Shown: positions 61,801-64,000 of the stretch, piece by piece
Layout: the number at the start of each line of letters is the position of its first letter
Numbering within the stretch: the first letter of the stretch is position 1
The notes under the pieces: generated by a model
Databases searched by the model: none
Told to the model about the DNA's origin: nothing
Seen by the model: only the letters and a program-made list of their open reading frames with translations
Program-made: the position numbers and the translations under genes
NCBI GenBank assembly: GCA_014773175.1
Contig: VXCM01003153.1
Location: 1-64,000, forward strand
DNA from: Lucifuga dentata
Taxonomy: Eukaryota > Chordata > Actinopteri > Ophidiiformes > Bythitidae
Reading direction: 5' to 3'
Length of the DNA stretch: 64,000 nucleotides

Positions 61801-62691
61801 GGTAAAAGAAGTCCTTTGTCTTTTTCTACACTTTGCAAACAAATACACAAATATATATATATATATATTTTTCTAAAGAGAGAGAGAGAGAGAGAGACAC
61901 AATCATTTCAAAATAAAGCATTAACAAAATACCTATTAAACAATACTGCAACAAAACAAATCATCCATATCTATCAGAAATCAACAAATAAAATGCTAAA
62001 GAATTAAATTATATATATATATATACAGGATGTCCCAAAAAAAAAAAAAATGTATACACACTCTGAGTTATAATCATTCAAAGTGTCCATACATTTTTTG
62101 GGACACCGACACCCTGTATAATAGCTCCTACACTTCATTATTGTAACTTACAGCAAAAATTCTGCAGCAAACACCAATAAATATATGTGGAATTATCACT
62201 TCTACGCAGACCAAACTAATAATCTGCTAAAGCTCTGAATTAAAATGAAACCTGCAGGTTTGGAAGTTTTGCTGGTTTTAGCTGTTATGACAGCATCGCT
62301 GATAAAAGAAAACTTCCCTCTACAGCATCCATGCTCAGATTTACAGCCAAAAACCTCTTAAAACAGCTGAAAACAGGCCGGTGTGTGCGGGACAACTAAC
62401 TCACCAAGGGTCAAACTCATGGATGATGCTCTCGAAGCGGATGACAGCGAAGAGTCTGGAGCTGAACCCGGCCAGCCAGGCCAGGAACAGGATGGTGAAG
62501 GATAGCAGGGACTGCCACCCGGCCGGCTGAGACAGGCCGCCGGACAGACCTCCTCCTCCGCCCGCACCGACACCACTGCCCCGCTCCACGACCGCAGCCG
62601 CCGTGCTGCTGCGTCCGTTCCCGGAATAAGGCGCTCCGGAATTCAGCGCAGATTTGTGTTTGTTTTCAGAAACCGGGTGATGCTCCGCCAT
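4071..62691 (-). CDS. stt3b: Oligosaccharyltransferase catalytic subunit STT3B, 5' part (exons 1-9)
   Basis: STT3B is the ER-membrane catalytic subunit that moves the dolichol-linked oligosaccharide onto Asn of N-X-S/T sequons, mainly post-translationally. Nine exons join in consistent phase to 433 codons plus 1 nt. Vertebrate STT3B is about 826 residues, so roughly half is here; the rest lies beyond the left edge. Seen in the product: an N-terminal [14 protein letters not shown] stretch typical of STT3B rather than STT3A, a first membrane segment at about residues 58-82, the HEFDPW metal-site Asp (D94), the SFDNEG motif (D212, E214), many hydrophobic segments, and the [10 protein letters not shown] loop (E396) that contacts the active site. 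The WWDYG sequon-binding motif is not in the window. All introns seen are GT-AG. No stop or frameshift interrupts the exons, so the gene appears functional. The family call is by recognition, not by a search. Confidence 0.97.
4878..5834. mobile_element. piggyBac-like non-autonomous element with TTAA ends
   Basis: Inverted termini TCAGTCCCTCCAGGATT (left) and AATCCTGGAGGGACTGG (right) are flanked on both sides by TTAA (4878-4881 and 5831-5834). Inside, phrases of the type 'ccaatcagcgcatattatgc' recur in tandem-like fashion near 4916-5040. No transposase frame is present. The TTAA and the pyrimidine start suggest the piggyBac group; another TTAA group is possible. Confidence 0.6.
6132..6168. 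repeat. AC microsatellite
   Basis: Uninterrupted AC dinucleotides in intron 8. Confidence 0.9.
6656..6704 (-). CDS. stt3b: stt3b coding exon 8 (small, 49 nt)
   Basis: The exon encodes the end of Gly366, residues 367-381 ([15 protein letters not shown]) and two bases of Gly382. It is too short to be found by length alone but matches the luminal loop before the SVSE motif and is in phase with both neighbours. The acceptor is CCTTCAG and the donor GTAAGT. Confidence 0.95.
6705..8112 (-). other. stt3b: stt3b intron 7
   Basis: It contains a long CT-rich simple-sequence block (about 6890-7170) merging into an ATC trinucleotide tract (to 7239), and a second CT-rich stretch near 7665-7750. The proline/serine/leucine and histidine reading frames across this block are low-complexity artefacts. 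Confidence 0.85.
6890..7239. repeat. CT-rich simple sequence merging into ATC tract
   Basis: A run of TCTC and TCTG units with an N at 6969 is followed by about 20 ATC triplets (7180-7239). On the minus strand it is purine-rich. Confidence 0.9.
8113..8259 (-). CDS. stt3b: stt3b coding exon 7
   Basis: The exon completes Gly317, encodes residues 318-365 and gives the first base of Gly366. It contains [18 protein letters not shown], then [18 protein letters not shown], then [12 protein letters not shown]: two membrane helices joined by a charged turn. The acceptor is TGTCCAG and the donor GTGAGT. The open frame reads on past the donor into the intron, but homology to the family stops at YTG. 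Confidence 0.96.
8260..9689 (-). other. stt3b: stt3b intron 6
   Basis: No coding sequence or recognised repeat. The sequence is AT-rich with ordinary composition. Confidence 0.85.
9690..9788 (-). CDS. stt3b: stt3b coding exon 6
   Basis: The exon completes Ala284, encodes residues 285-316 and gives the first base of Gly317. The product runs [20 protein letters not shown] then [12 protein letters not shown], closely matching the membrane segment and loop before the long VFVLLQ helix in vertebrate STT3B. The acceptor is TCTCCAG and the donor GTCAGT. Confidence 0.96.
10105..10690. mobile_element. Non-autonomous DNA element with 'ACCTCAGAAC...' inverted ends
   Basis: The left end CACAGACCTCAGAACTC and the right end GAAGTTG...CTTCTGAGGTCTG form an imperfect inverted repeat of about 35 bp. 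The interior matches 23830-24180 closely. The element has an assembly duplication around N 10314. The superfamily is not determined. Confidence 0.5.
10870..11250. repeat. Dispersed repeat family ('aaggcaataatgcgag')
   Basis: It is related to 28780-28970 and 49220-49560, and more weakly to 29650-29770 and 59120-59235. The shared order is a CAATTAAGGCAATAA block, an ATATACATGA block and a CAAATAAATC-ATTTATAATC block. No coding capacity. Probably an old DNA element. Confidence 0.5.
12008..12524 (+). mobile_element. TTAA element, full length, form A
   Basis: It starts TTAAAAGGACCATACCGG and ends GTGTGGCCCTTAA. The interior carries the form-A order: AACCATTT-CC-AAAACATAAAAC, CTTTCAAAATCAAA, CTGTCTTCTCCTGGGACTAT, GATGGATTATTTATCTC, CTGGAAGGTAGGAAAAAC. 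No reading frame. Confidence 0.8.
13021..13049. repeat. GT microsatellite beside exon 5 donor
   Basis: In the transcript this is a CA repeat starting about 12 nt downstream of the exon 5 splice donor. Confidence 0.9.
13062..13161 (-). CDS. stt3b: stt3b coding exon 5
   Basis: The exon encodes residues 251-283 and the first base of codon 284: [19 protein letters not shown], then [14 protein letters not shown]. This is a conserved amphipathic and membrane segment of STT3. The acceptor is CGTAG and the donor GTGAGA. A CA repeat in the sense strand begins about 12 nt beyond the donor. The exon ends in phase 1 and joins exon 6 to make the Ala of VYIAYSTFY. Confidence 0.96.
13598..13670. repeat. 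GT then GA compound microsatellite
   Basis: About 18 GT units are followed by about 16 GA units with minor interruptions. Confidence 0.9.
14655..15240 (-). mobile_element. TTAA element, full length, form B
   Basis: TTAA at 14655-14658 and 15237-15240 bounds termini AGGGCCATG...GGCATGGTCCT. It has the same length (586 bp) as the copy at 17716-18301 and differs from it at few positions. The interior is the reverse-complement order of form A plus a segment (CAAGACGTGTATTCAGG, GCTCAATAAAAAGCGTGG) not seen in the older copies. Confidence 0.85.
16098..16163 (-). CDS. stt3b: stt3b coding exon 4 (22 codons)
   Basis: The exon encodes residues 229-250, [11 protein letters not shown] followed by [11 protein letters not shown], the next membrane segment. 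The acceptor is TTTAG and the donor GTAAGA; phase 0 on both sides. The first 23 nt of the exon, its acceptor and adjacent intron bases are repeated to the right of the N at 16207 (16208-16273). That second copy has no exon body after it and looks like an assembly duplication, not a real second exon. Confidence 0.96.
16208..16273. other. Assembly duplication of exon 4 acceptor region
   Basis: It is essentially identical to 16141-16206, separated only by the N at 16207. It repeats the first 23 nt of stt3b exon 4, the acceptor and 43 nt of intron. It is most likely an unmerged contig overlap. Confidence 0.85.
16950..17114. mobile_element. TTAA element, minimal palindromic form (165 bp)
   Basis: TTAAAGGACCGTACTGGTG at the left mirrors CCACCGGTGTGGTCCTTTAA at the right. 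The two arms also pair further inside (TTACTGCCAAAC with GTTTGGCAGTAA), leaving almost no unique centre. Confidence 0.8.
17342..17629 (-). CDS. stt3b: stt3b coding exon 3 (membrane core with DNE metal site)
   Basis: The exon encodes residues 133-228, starting [14 protein letters not shown] and ending [10 protein letters not shown]. It carries the [11 protein letters not shown] segment, the loop [17 protein letters not shown], and [14 protein letters not shown], whose Asp212 and Glu214 match the second metal-binding motif of STT3. It is 96 whole codons, phase 0 at both ends. The acceptor is CCTCCAG. The donor reads GTACGA, which is weaker than the other donors but is supported by perfect phase with exon 4. 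Confidence 0.97.
17716..18301 (-). mobile_element. TTAA element, full length, form B (near-twin of 14655-15240)
   Basis: TTAA at 17716-17719 and 18298-18301. Over the central ~380 bp it is identical to the 14655 copy as far as I can read. Differences cluster in the two ends. Confidence 0.85.
18849..19183. repeat. Three dinucleotide tracts near exon 2
   Basis: AC at about 18849-18870, GT at 19019-19053 and AC at 19153-19183. The last is TG in the transcript and starts right after the exon 2 donor GTAAGTGA. Confidence 0.85.
19191..19299 (-). CDS. stt3b: stt3b coding exon 2 (first luminal loop)
   Basis: This exon encodes the last base of W96 and residues 97-132: FNYRSTHHL, then [19 protein letters not shown], ending RIVGGT. 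This is the highly conserved first external loop after FDPW. The acceptor is TTTCAG (to 19300) and the donor is GTAAGT (19190-19185); the exon ends in phase 0. A TG repeat (minus-strand view) starts only a few bases past the donor, and a long GT/AC tract lies further into intron 2. Intron 1 upstream is about 43 kb. Confidence 0.97.
19425..19733 (+). mobile_element. TTAA element, internally deleted form A
   Basis: TTAA at 19425-19428 and 19730-19733. The left half follows form A to CTGGTGGAGACAAACATG, then jumps directly to the right terminus CCGGTATGGTCCT. It lies 125 bp upstream of exon 2 in transcript direction. Confidence 0.8.
21046..21575. mobile_element. hAT-like element with GTGTTTCCC ends
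   Basis: The left GTGTTTCCCATACACAGG and the right CCTGTGGGAAACACTG form inverted ends of the CAGTGTTTCCC type common in hAT elements. Related copies lie at 26481-26705 and 31048-31515. It contains Ns in T runs (21094, 21503) and a TTA tract (21421-21445). No transposase and no clear target duplication. Confidence 0.5.
22650..22785 (+). mobile_element. LINE 3' tail
   Basis: CAATTTGCCCCTTGGGG followed by ATAATAAAGATTTCCTTGA is the 3' signature of fish CR1/L2/Rex-type LINEs. Only the tail is left. Confidence 0.5.
23340..24340. mobile_element. Two copies of the 10105-type element in inverted arrangement
   Basis: 23791-24340 is a copy with ends GCATTCGAGCTCCC / GAGTTGCAGAACGCATC. 23340-23780 carries related sequence in the opposite direction, with shared motifs GGGATGTCGGAATTTCC versus GGGAAATTCCGACTTCCC. 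A C-run N lies at 23420, and the 66-bp assembly duplication around N 24047 lengthens the right copy. Confidence 0.45.
24874..25805 (+). mobile_element. TTAA element form A, host of a nested copy
   Basis: It starts TTAAAGGAGCATACCAG, follows form A to ATATACCCACC, is split by the insertion at 25043-25438, resumes AATTCAATGTTTCACCTG and runs to GGCTCAGACATGTCC. The right TTAA is lost. A poly-A contig join (N 25593) interrupts it. Confidence 0.8.
25043..25438 (-). mobile_element. TTAA element form B, nested insertion with TTAA duplication
   Basis: The insert is bounded by CCACC-TTAA-AGGACC at the left and GATCCT-TTAA-AATTCAATG at the right. Uninterrupted form-A copies (for example at 37050) read CCACCTTAAAATTCAGTG, with TTAA once. 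The insert is a shortened relative of the 14655/17716 pair, lacking about 190 bp, mainly from the left half. Confidence 0.9.
26369..26992. mobile_element. TTAA element with internal hAT-like and LINE-tail insertions
   Basis: Left end TTAAAGGACCACACCAG; right end ATATAGTCCTTTAA. The interior is replaced by a GTTTCCCATACATAGG fragment of the hAT-like family (26481-26705) and a LINE-type tail ending ATACAAATAAACTTGACT (to about 26955). Confidence 0.65.
27358..27378. repeat. TTA microsatellite
   Basis: Short run of TTA triplets. Confidence 0.8.
27490..27690 (+). pseudogene. Decayed LINE reverse-transcriptase ORF, C-terminal fragment
   Basis: Translation from 27508 gives [13 protein letters not shown] followed by [15 protein letters not shown], a pattern found near the C-terminus of fish non-LTR ORF2 proteins, then a stop. 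The remainder of the element is absent. Confidence 0.5.
29090..29212 (+). mobile_element. LINE 3' end
   Basis: ACATCTGGCCAGGGACTAC, then AAAATTAGCCTTTGGC, and a CAATAAATAAATAAC tail. The same sequence occurs reversed at 34907-35045. This is a 3' end typical of fish L2/Rex-like LINEs. Confidence 0.5.
29230..29475 (+). repeat. Dispersed repeat, copy 1
   Basis: It matches 56955-57180 in the same orientation at roughly 85-90% by eye. The shared core includes GAAATTCAGCAGGTTTGTTG and GCGGTTCTCAAACTGAGC. No coding capacity seen. Confidence 0.6.
29612..29638. repeat. GT microsatellite
   Basis: About 13 GT units. Confidence 0.9.
30995..31515. mobile_element. TTAA element left end joined to hAT-like fragment
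   Basis: TTAAAGGAACACACCAGC runs about 50 bp, then changes at GTGTTTCCCATG into the hAT-like family (31048-31515), which carries an assembly duplication around N 31432. The right end of the TTAA element is not found. Confidence 0.55.
31856..33016. mobile_element. hAT-type non-autonomous element with 8-bp duplication
   Basis: The element (31864-33008) has inverted ends TAGGGTTGGACGATG and CATATTGTCCAGCCCTA and is flanked by perfect 8-bp duplications GTATCGAG (31856-31863 and 33009-33016). The interior holds a degenerate tandem of TTTTCCAATTCCAAAACG units (32268-32395), a T-run N (32662) and a Tc1-like fragment (32770-32895). No transposase. Confidence 0.85.
34050..34905 (-). mobile_element. 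Tc1/mariner-like repeat with internal insert
   Basis: It begins CACCAGCCAGAAGTTTG and ends GGGGATGGCCTCAAACTT, inverted partners. The middle contains palindromic GCTAATGCT units (34515-34610) and an unrelated block at 34610-34790. An assembly duplication lies at N 34269. Relatives are at 1200-1615 and 32770-32895. Confidence 0.5.
34907..35045 (-). mobile_element. LINE 3' end (reverse of 29090-29212)
   Basis: It reads ATTTCATTTATTAGTTTATT at the tail side and CAGTCCCTGGCCAGATGTT at the inner end, the complement of the copy at 29090. Confidence 0.5.
35205..35335. repeat. Fish dispersed repeat ('atctgtccataacttttcaag')
   Basis: The phrase GAAATCTGTCCATAACTTTT followed by a CAAACAAAGACACACC run is common in teleost intergenic DNA. 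A related segment lies in opposite direction at 51061-51180 (CTCCACCATGGAGGTTATGG). Confidence 0.4.
35356..36354 (+). mobile_element. hAT element (ZBED-type relic) with 8-bp duplication
   Basis: The element (35364-36346) has inverted ends TAGGGCTGGGCGATA and ATATCGCCCAGCCCTA and perfect duplications CCTTCTGT (35356-35363, 36347-36354). Near 35710-35790 a decayed frame reads [10 protein letters not shown] followed, one frame over, by IIWKLFGF, as in the BED-finger start of hAT (ZBED1-like) transposases. A 164-N gap (36073-36236) hides part of it. Confidence 0.85.
36073..36236. other. Assembly gap
   Basis: 164 consecutive Ns between a C-run and CCCGCCCACC. Open frames across it are meaningless. 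Confidence 0.99.
36884..37438 (+). mobile_element. TTAA element, full length, form A
   Basis: The left TTAA has mutated to TTGA (36884). The right end is GTATGGTCCTTTAA (37435-37438). It shows the uninterrupted CCACCTTAAAATTCAGTG that serves as the empty site for the nested insertion at 25043. Confidence 0.8.
37970..39009 (-). mobile_element. TTAA element form B split by a LINE
   Basis: Form-B sequence (CTCCACCCAGGAGAA, CGTGCCTTCTACAATTG) is interrupted at 38061 and resumes at 38827 (AAATTTTAAAATGAGTGTA...). It ends GATGTAGTCCTTTAA (39006-39009). The left end is lost. Confidence 0.75.
38061..38826 (-). mobile_element. 5'-truncated L1-like LINE
   Basis: Read on the minus strand, it encodes an ORF2 C-terminal pattern: [20 protein letters not shown], then after breaks [14 protein letters not shown] and [18 protein letters not shown]. 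This is the CCHC-like end of L1 ORF2. The T-run at 38062-38070 is its poly-A tail. Target duplications GAAACAATA lie at 38052-38060 and 38827-38835. Confidence 0.8.
41108..41150. mobile_element. TTAA element, left-end fragment
   Basis: It starts TTAAAGGACCTTATTATTGG and loses similarity within about 40 bp. Confidence 0.4.
41248..41836 (-). mobile_element. TTAA element, form B, degraded right end
   Basis: TTAAAGGACCATACCGGTG at the left. The interior is form B with a poly-A join (N 41429) and a TTA microsatellite (41511-41538). The right end reads CTCAAACATGCAAAAAACTG...CCTTAA. Confidence 0.75.
42330..42710 (+). mobile_element. L1-like LINE 3' fragment
   Basis: The frame reads [36 protein letters not shown], then a stop: the last residues of an L1-type ORF2. 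An AT-rich 3' UTR and AAATAAAAGGG follow. Confidence 0.6.
42735..43250 (-). mobile_element. Decayed LINE 3' portion
   Basis: The minus strand carries GDEFHYVFF and related fragments ([16 protein letters not shown]), matching the same ORF2 region as 27490-27690. The 3' end faces 42735, with an ATTCATTCATTT repeat. Confidence 0.45.
44473..44778. repeat. 18-bp tandem array (CTAAGCTACTAGCATTAC)
   Basis: About 16 imperfect units of CTAAGCTACTAGCATTAC with GCGTT/GTGTT variants and a few spacing changes. No coding sense. Confidence 0.9.
45581..46964 (+). mobile_element. TTAA element form A split by another repeat
   Basis: The left end TTAAAGGACGATACTAATG runs to TTTCTGCCCAA; the element resumes at 46551 and ends CGGTATGGTCCTTTAA (46961-46964). 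The insert is the repeat at 45622-46550. Confidence 0.75.
45622..46550 (+). mobile_element. Teleost dispersed repeat ('ggcaaggcaaatttatttctatagc')
   Basis: It begins GGCAAGGCAAGGCAAATTT and contains AAAGTGCTTTACACAAAC, a phrase set common in fish genomes. The 76-codon frame inside it (45945-46175) is part of the repeat. Probable target duplications GCCCAAG lie at 45615-45621 and 46551-46557. Its length is inflated by the duplication around N 45768. Class not determined. Confidence 0.65.
49562..49594. repeat. CA microsatellite
   Basis: About 16 CA units. Confidence 0.9.
49783..50213. repeat. Poly-A run plus TG/TA complex repeat
   Basis: About 64 A's end at N 49847. A mosaic of TG, TA and TATAC/ATACA units follows to about 50213. 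The order across the N is uncertain. Frames here are low complexity. Confidence 0.9.
51668..52180 (-). mobile_element. TTAA element, full length, form B
   Basis: TTAAAGGACCATACCGCCG at the left; CAGGTTTCGCTCTTTAA, degraded, at the right (TTAA 52177-52180). Confidence 0.75.
53010..53844 (+). mobile_element. Harbinger-like element with TAA duplications
   Basis: The element (53013-53841) has inverted ends GGCCGGATTCACATGCTAAG and CTTAGCATGTGAATCCGGCC extending about 46 bp, flanked by TAA (53010-53012, 53842-53844). A decayed frame near 53398-53450 reads [13 protein letters not shown], like the N-terminus of PIF/Harbinger transposases (KRR-WVH). Two assembly duplications (N 53097, N 53334) inflate its length by about 130 bp. 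Confidence 0.75.
53928..54570. mobile_element. Tigger/pogo-like element remnant with LINE tail
   Basis: The left end CAGGCAGTCCCCGACTTACC and repeated CCGACTTACGAAC phrases are typical of Tigger-like termini. The right end is missing. A LINE-like tail (AGACAATAAAGTATCTATCTATCTG, about 54430-54525) is inserted, and the assembly duplication at N 54199 interrupts it. Confidence 0.45.
56570..56860 (+). repeat. Fish dispersed repeat ('gaaacctcaagagaggcaa')
   Basis: The phrase AAGAAGAAACCTCAAGAGAG followed by GAGATTTTCCCTCTTC recurs widely in teleost DNA. The 122-codon frame over it is not a recognised protein. Confidence 0.4.
56955..57180 (+). repeat. Dispersed repeat, copy 2
   Basis: Second copy of the segment at 29230-29475, same orientation, with scattered substitutions. 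Confidence 0.6.
57994..58504 (+). mobile_element. TTAA element, full length, form A
   Basis: TTAAAAGACCATACCAGTG at the left; CACAGGTATGGTCCTTTAA at the right (58501-58504). Interior complete. Confidence 0.8.
58865..59115 (+). mobile_element. TTAA element, form A, right-truncated
   Basis: It starts TTAAAGGACCATACCGGCG and follows form A to the ACGATTGTAGAAGACA segment, then breaks into a short duplication. Confidence 0.65.
59569..60113 (-). mobile_element. TTAA element, full length, form B
   Basis: TTAAAGGAACATACCAGTG at the left; ATCACCGGTATGGTCCTTTAA at the right (60110-60113). Confidence 0.8.
60492..61058 (-). mobile_element. TTAA element, full length, form B
   Basis: TTAAAGGACCATACAAGTG at the left; CAATGGTATGGTCCTTTAA at the right (61055-61058). 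Confidence 0.8.
61130..61245 (+). mobile_element. LINE 3' tail
   Basis: CAATTTCCCTGTGGATTAAT followed by AAAGTCTCTCTGA is the conserved 3' end of fish CR1/L2-like LINEs. Confidence 0.5.
61849..61898. repeat. AT then AG microsatellites
   Basis: A short AT run (about 61849-61868) and an AG run (about 61879-61898). Confidence 0.85.
62024..62118. mobile_element. Very short mariner-like element (91 bp)
   Basis: The left end CAGGATGTCCCAAAAAA and the right end TTTTTTGGGACACC...CACCCTG are inverted partners of the mariner CAGGGTGTCCCAAAA type, flanked by TA on both sides. No internal coding sequence. Confidence 0.65.
62405..62691 (-). CDS. stt3b: stt3b coding exon 1 (N-terminus, first membrane segment)
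   Basis: The exon encodes residues 1-95 and two bases of W96. The start is well supported: the ATG has A at -3 and G at +4, and an in-frame TAG lies one codon upstream. The first ~50 residues are poorly conserved and low in complexity (Ser/Ala, then a Gly run). From [10 protein letters not shown] onward the sequence is STT3B-specific and enters the first hydrophobic span ([15 protein letters not shown]). It ends in the luminal HEFDPW motif, whose Asp is a catalytic metal ligand in STT3 proteins. The donor GTGAGT follows directly (62404-62399). Confidence 0.97.
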
Positions 62692-63260
62692 ATTCTACGT
62701 CAGTCCTGTCGTCGGCAAACAAGCGAAGCGAGCTATCTGGTAACACAGCAAAGAAAGCCCCCCTTCCTCCTTTTTTGGTGCCACGCTCCACTTCCGAATC
62801 CCCTCGTGACACCTTCCCTACAGCTCTGCGCCGCGCGCCCCCAAAAACACCGGCTGTAATTTCGGAACTTTCTATCCTTACTTCCTACCAAGTGCAAAAG
62901 CGGCTGAGTTTTCCCGAGGAGTCACATAGCAGCTCGGTTTGGCAGCATTCTGGAAGTGACATGCGGCAGGAGCAGTTCCTCCTTCCTTCCTTGGAGCAGG
63001 ACGAAAAGGGAGGGAGAAGCGCGTGAAGCAGGAAGTGCTGCCAGCCTCTCACAGCGAGACAGGTACTGCCAAGAGGGACGCCGCTCCGAGAACCAGCCAA
63101 TCCGGAGGGAGAGCATGTTGACAGACAGGGAGATTGACCAATGCGGAAAGAGAGATCTGAGCATGGCAGATGAAAGACTCGCAGGCCGTGACGGACGGCG
63201 GGAGGAGCGAATGGCGTCGGAACAGCACAGGGGCGCTGGAGTCACGTGAGCCAATGAAAT
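62692..63260 (-). promoter_or_regulatory. stt3b: Probable stt3b promoter and 5' UTR
   Basis: This is the GC- and CpG-richest stretch of the right end and lies directly upstream of the stt3b start. Plus-strand CCAAT motifs lie at 63097-63101, 63138-63142 and 63251-63255. A CACGTG E-box lies at 63243-63248 and an ETS-like ACTTCCG at 62790-62796. There is no clear TATA box, which fits a broadly expressed housekeeping gene. The short open frames here run in several directions and none is recognisable. The transcription start cannot be placed from sequence alone. Confidence 0.55.
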
Positions 63261-63840
63261 AAATGAATTTCACAGAAAATATTGTCAGATAAAGAGCCAG
63301 AGTGACAGGAGAACGAACCTTCTGCCAACTTTAGGCCCTGATTTCAGCCTCTAATTCTGTATTCACAAACATTGTAGCTATGACCAACTACAGCCCTTAT
63401 ATCGGTTAATATGAAAACCCATTCACATATTCTATTCTATTCTATTCTAACAGAACTCTAAGCTCATTAGTTTTTGCTGGTGCAATGCGTCCTCAGATTT
63501 CCAATACTTTATTTCCCTGCAAGGCAACGTTTCCACATGGCTCATAAAACAAACCTCAGTTCCTCTAGTAGTTTGGGAAATCTGAGACCATTTAATCTAC
63601 GTATACCGGATATGAGGAGACAGACAAAGAAAGTCCATTAAAGCCCATCATCAGAGGTTTGGTCTCAAGATGAAAGGGCTGCACAGAGTTTAATAATTCA
63701 TTTGCATCTACTACAGCAACGGGTGGCTTCACGAGCACAAAAGAAATGTTTGGAGATTCTAATGAGTTTCTCCTCCATGCTGAAGTGAATCTGTTCTCTC
63801 TTGAGATGAATCAGCTAAGGGTGAGTAGAGGCTTTAGCCT

Positions 63841-63877
<37 letters not shown>

Positions 63878-64000
63878 CCAGCCATTTCCCAAGCTAAACA
63901 GGAGTGATCTTAACGTTTTTTATGACTGTTCATTTATCAGGCTCTTCAAACTATTCTACAGCTACCTAACCGTCAGTTTTTAAATTGTAATATTTCTGCT
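63261..64000. other. Upstream flank of stt3b, no gene seen
   Basis: No coding sequence is recognised. The stretch holds a short TTCTA/ATTCT repeat near 63428-63450 and a GT microsatellite at about 63842-63873. Confidence 0.5.
63842..63873. repeat. GT microsatellite
   Basis: About 16 GT units. Confidence 0.9.

Larger units (their letters stand above)
19300..62404 (-). other. stt3b: stt3b intron 1 (~43 kb), transposon-rich
   Basis: The intron is bounded by GTGAGT (62404) and TTTCAG (19300). It holds most of the repeats listed separately: about 15 copies or fragments of the TTAA element, two hAT elements with 8-bp duplications, a Harbinger-like element, LINE 3' fragments, a tandem array and long simple repeats. 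I found no exon of another gene. Stretches not assigned to a repeat, such as 47000-48500, 52200-52980 and 55400-56000, show nothing I can name. Confidence 0.9.

Noticed and set aside
62922..63273. Overlapping frames on both strands upstream of stt3b
   Set aside because: High GC lowers stop frequency here; none is recognised, and the region fits a promoter/5' UTR better.

Overview
The window looks like teleost fish genomic DNA (probably a percomorph; the species cannot be fixed from sequence alone). It is AT-rich and dense in microsatellites and short DNA transposons, with fish-type LINE tails. Its one recognisable protein-coding gene has a vertebrate exon-intron layout. I see no rRNA, tRNA or CRISPR array and no convincing second gene.

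The gene is the 5' half of stt3b, on the minus strand. It encodes the catalytic subunit of the STT3B-type oligosaccharyltransferase, which transfers the dolichol-linked glycan to Asn in the ER lumen. Nine coding exons are present, reading leftward: 62691-62405, 19299-19191, 17629-17342, 16163-16098, 13161-13062, 9788-9690, 8259-8113, 6704-6656 and 4225-4071. Their phases agree and they join into 1,300 nt (433 codons plus one base) with no frameshift. This covers the N-terminus, the first membrane segments, the metal-binding Asp and DNE sites, and the SVSE loop. The WWDYG domain and the C-terminus lie beyond position 1. A GC-richer region with CCAAT and CACGTG motifs (62692-63260) is the probable promoter and 5' UTR.

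Intron 1 is about 43 kb (19300-62404) and is mostly layered transposons. The main family is a non-autonomous DNA element with TTAA target duplications and termini TTAAAGGACCATAC...GTATGGTCCTTTAA. About 20 copies or fragments lie in the window. One copy nested inside another proves the TTAA target site. The termini resemble the Kolobok/T2 group known from Xenopus. Also present are two hAT-type elements with perfect 8-bp target duplications, a Harbinger-like element with TAA duplications, a piggyBac-like TTAA element, a tiny mariner-like element, several truncated LINEs, an 18-bp tandem array and many microsatellites.

The assembly carries a systematic artefact. At 14 single-N positions the same ~62-67 bp stands on both sides, as if overlapping contig ends were joined without merging. 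One of these duplicates the acceptor and first 23 nt of stt3b exon 4. Most other single Ns sit in homopolymers or simple repeats. A 164-N gap lies at 36073-36236.
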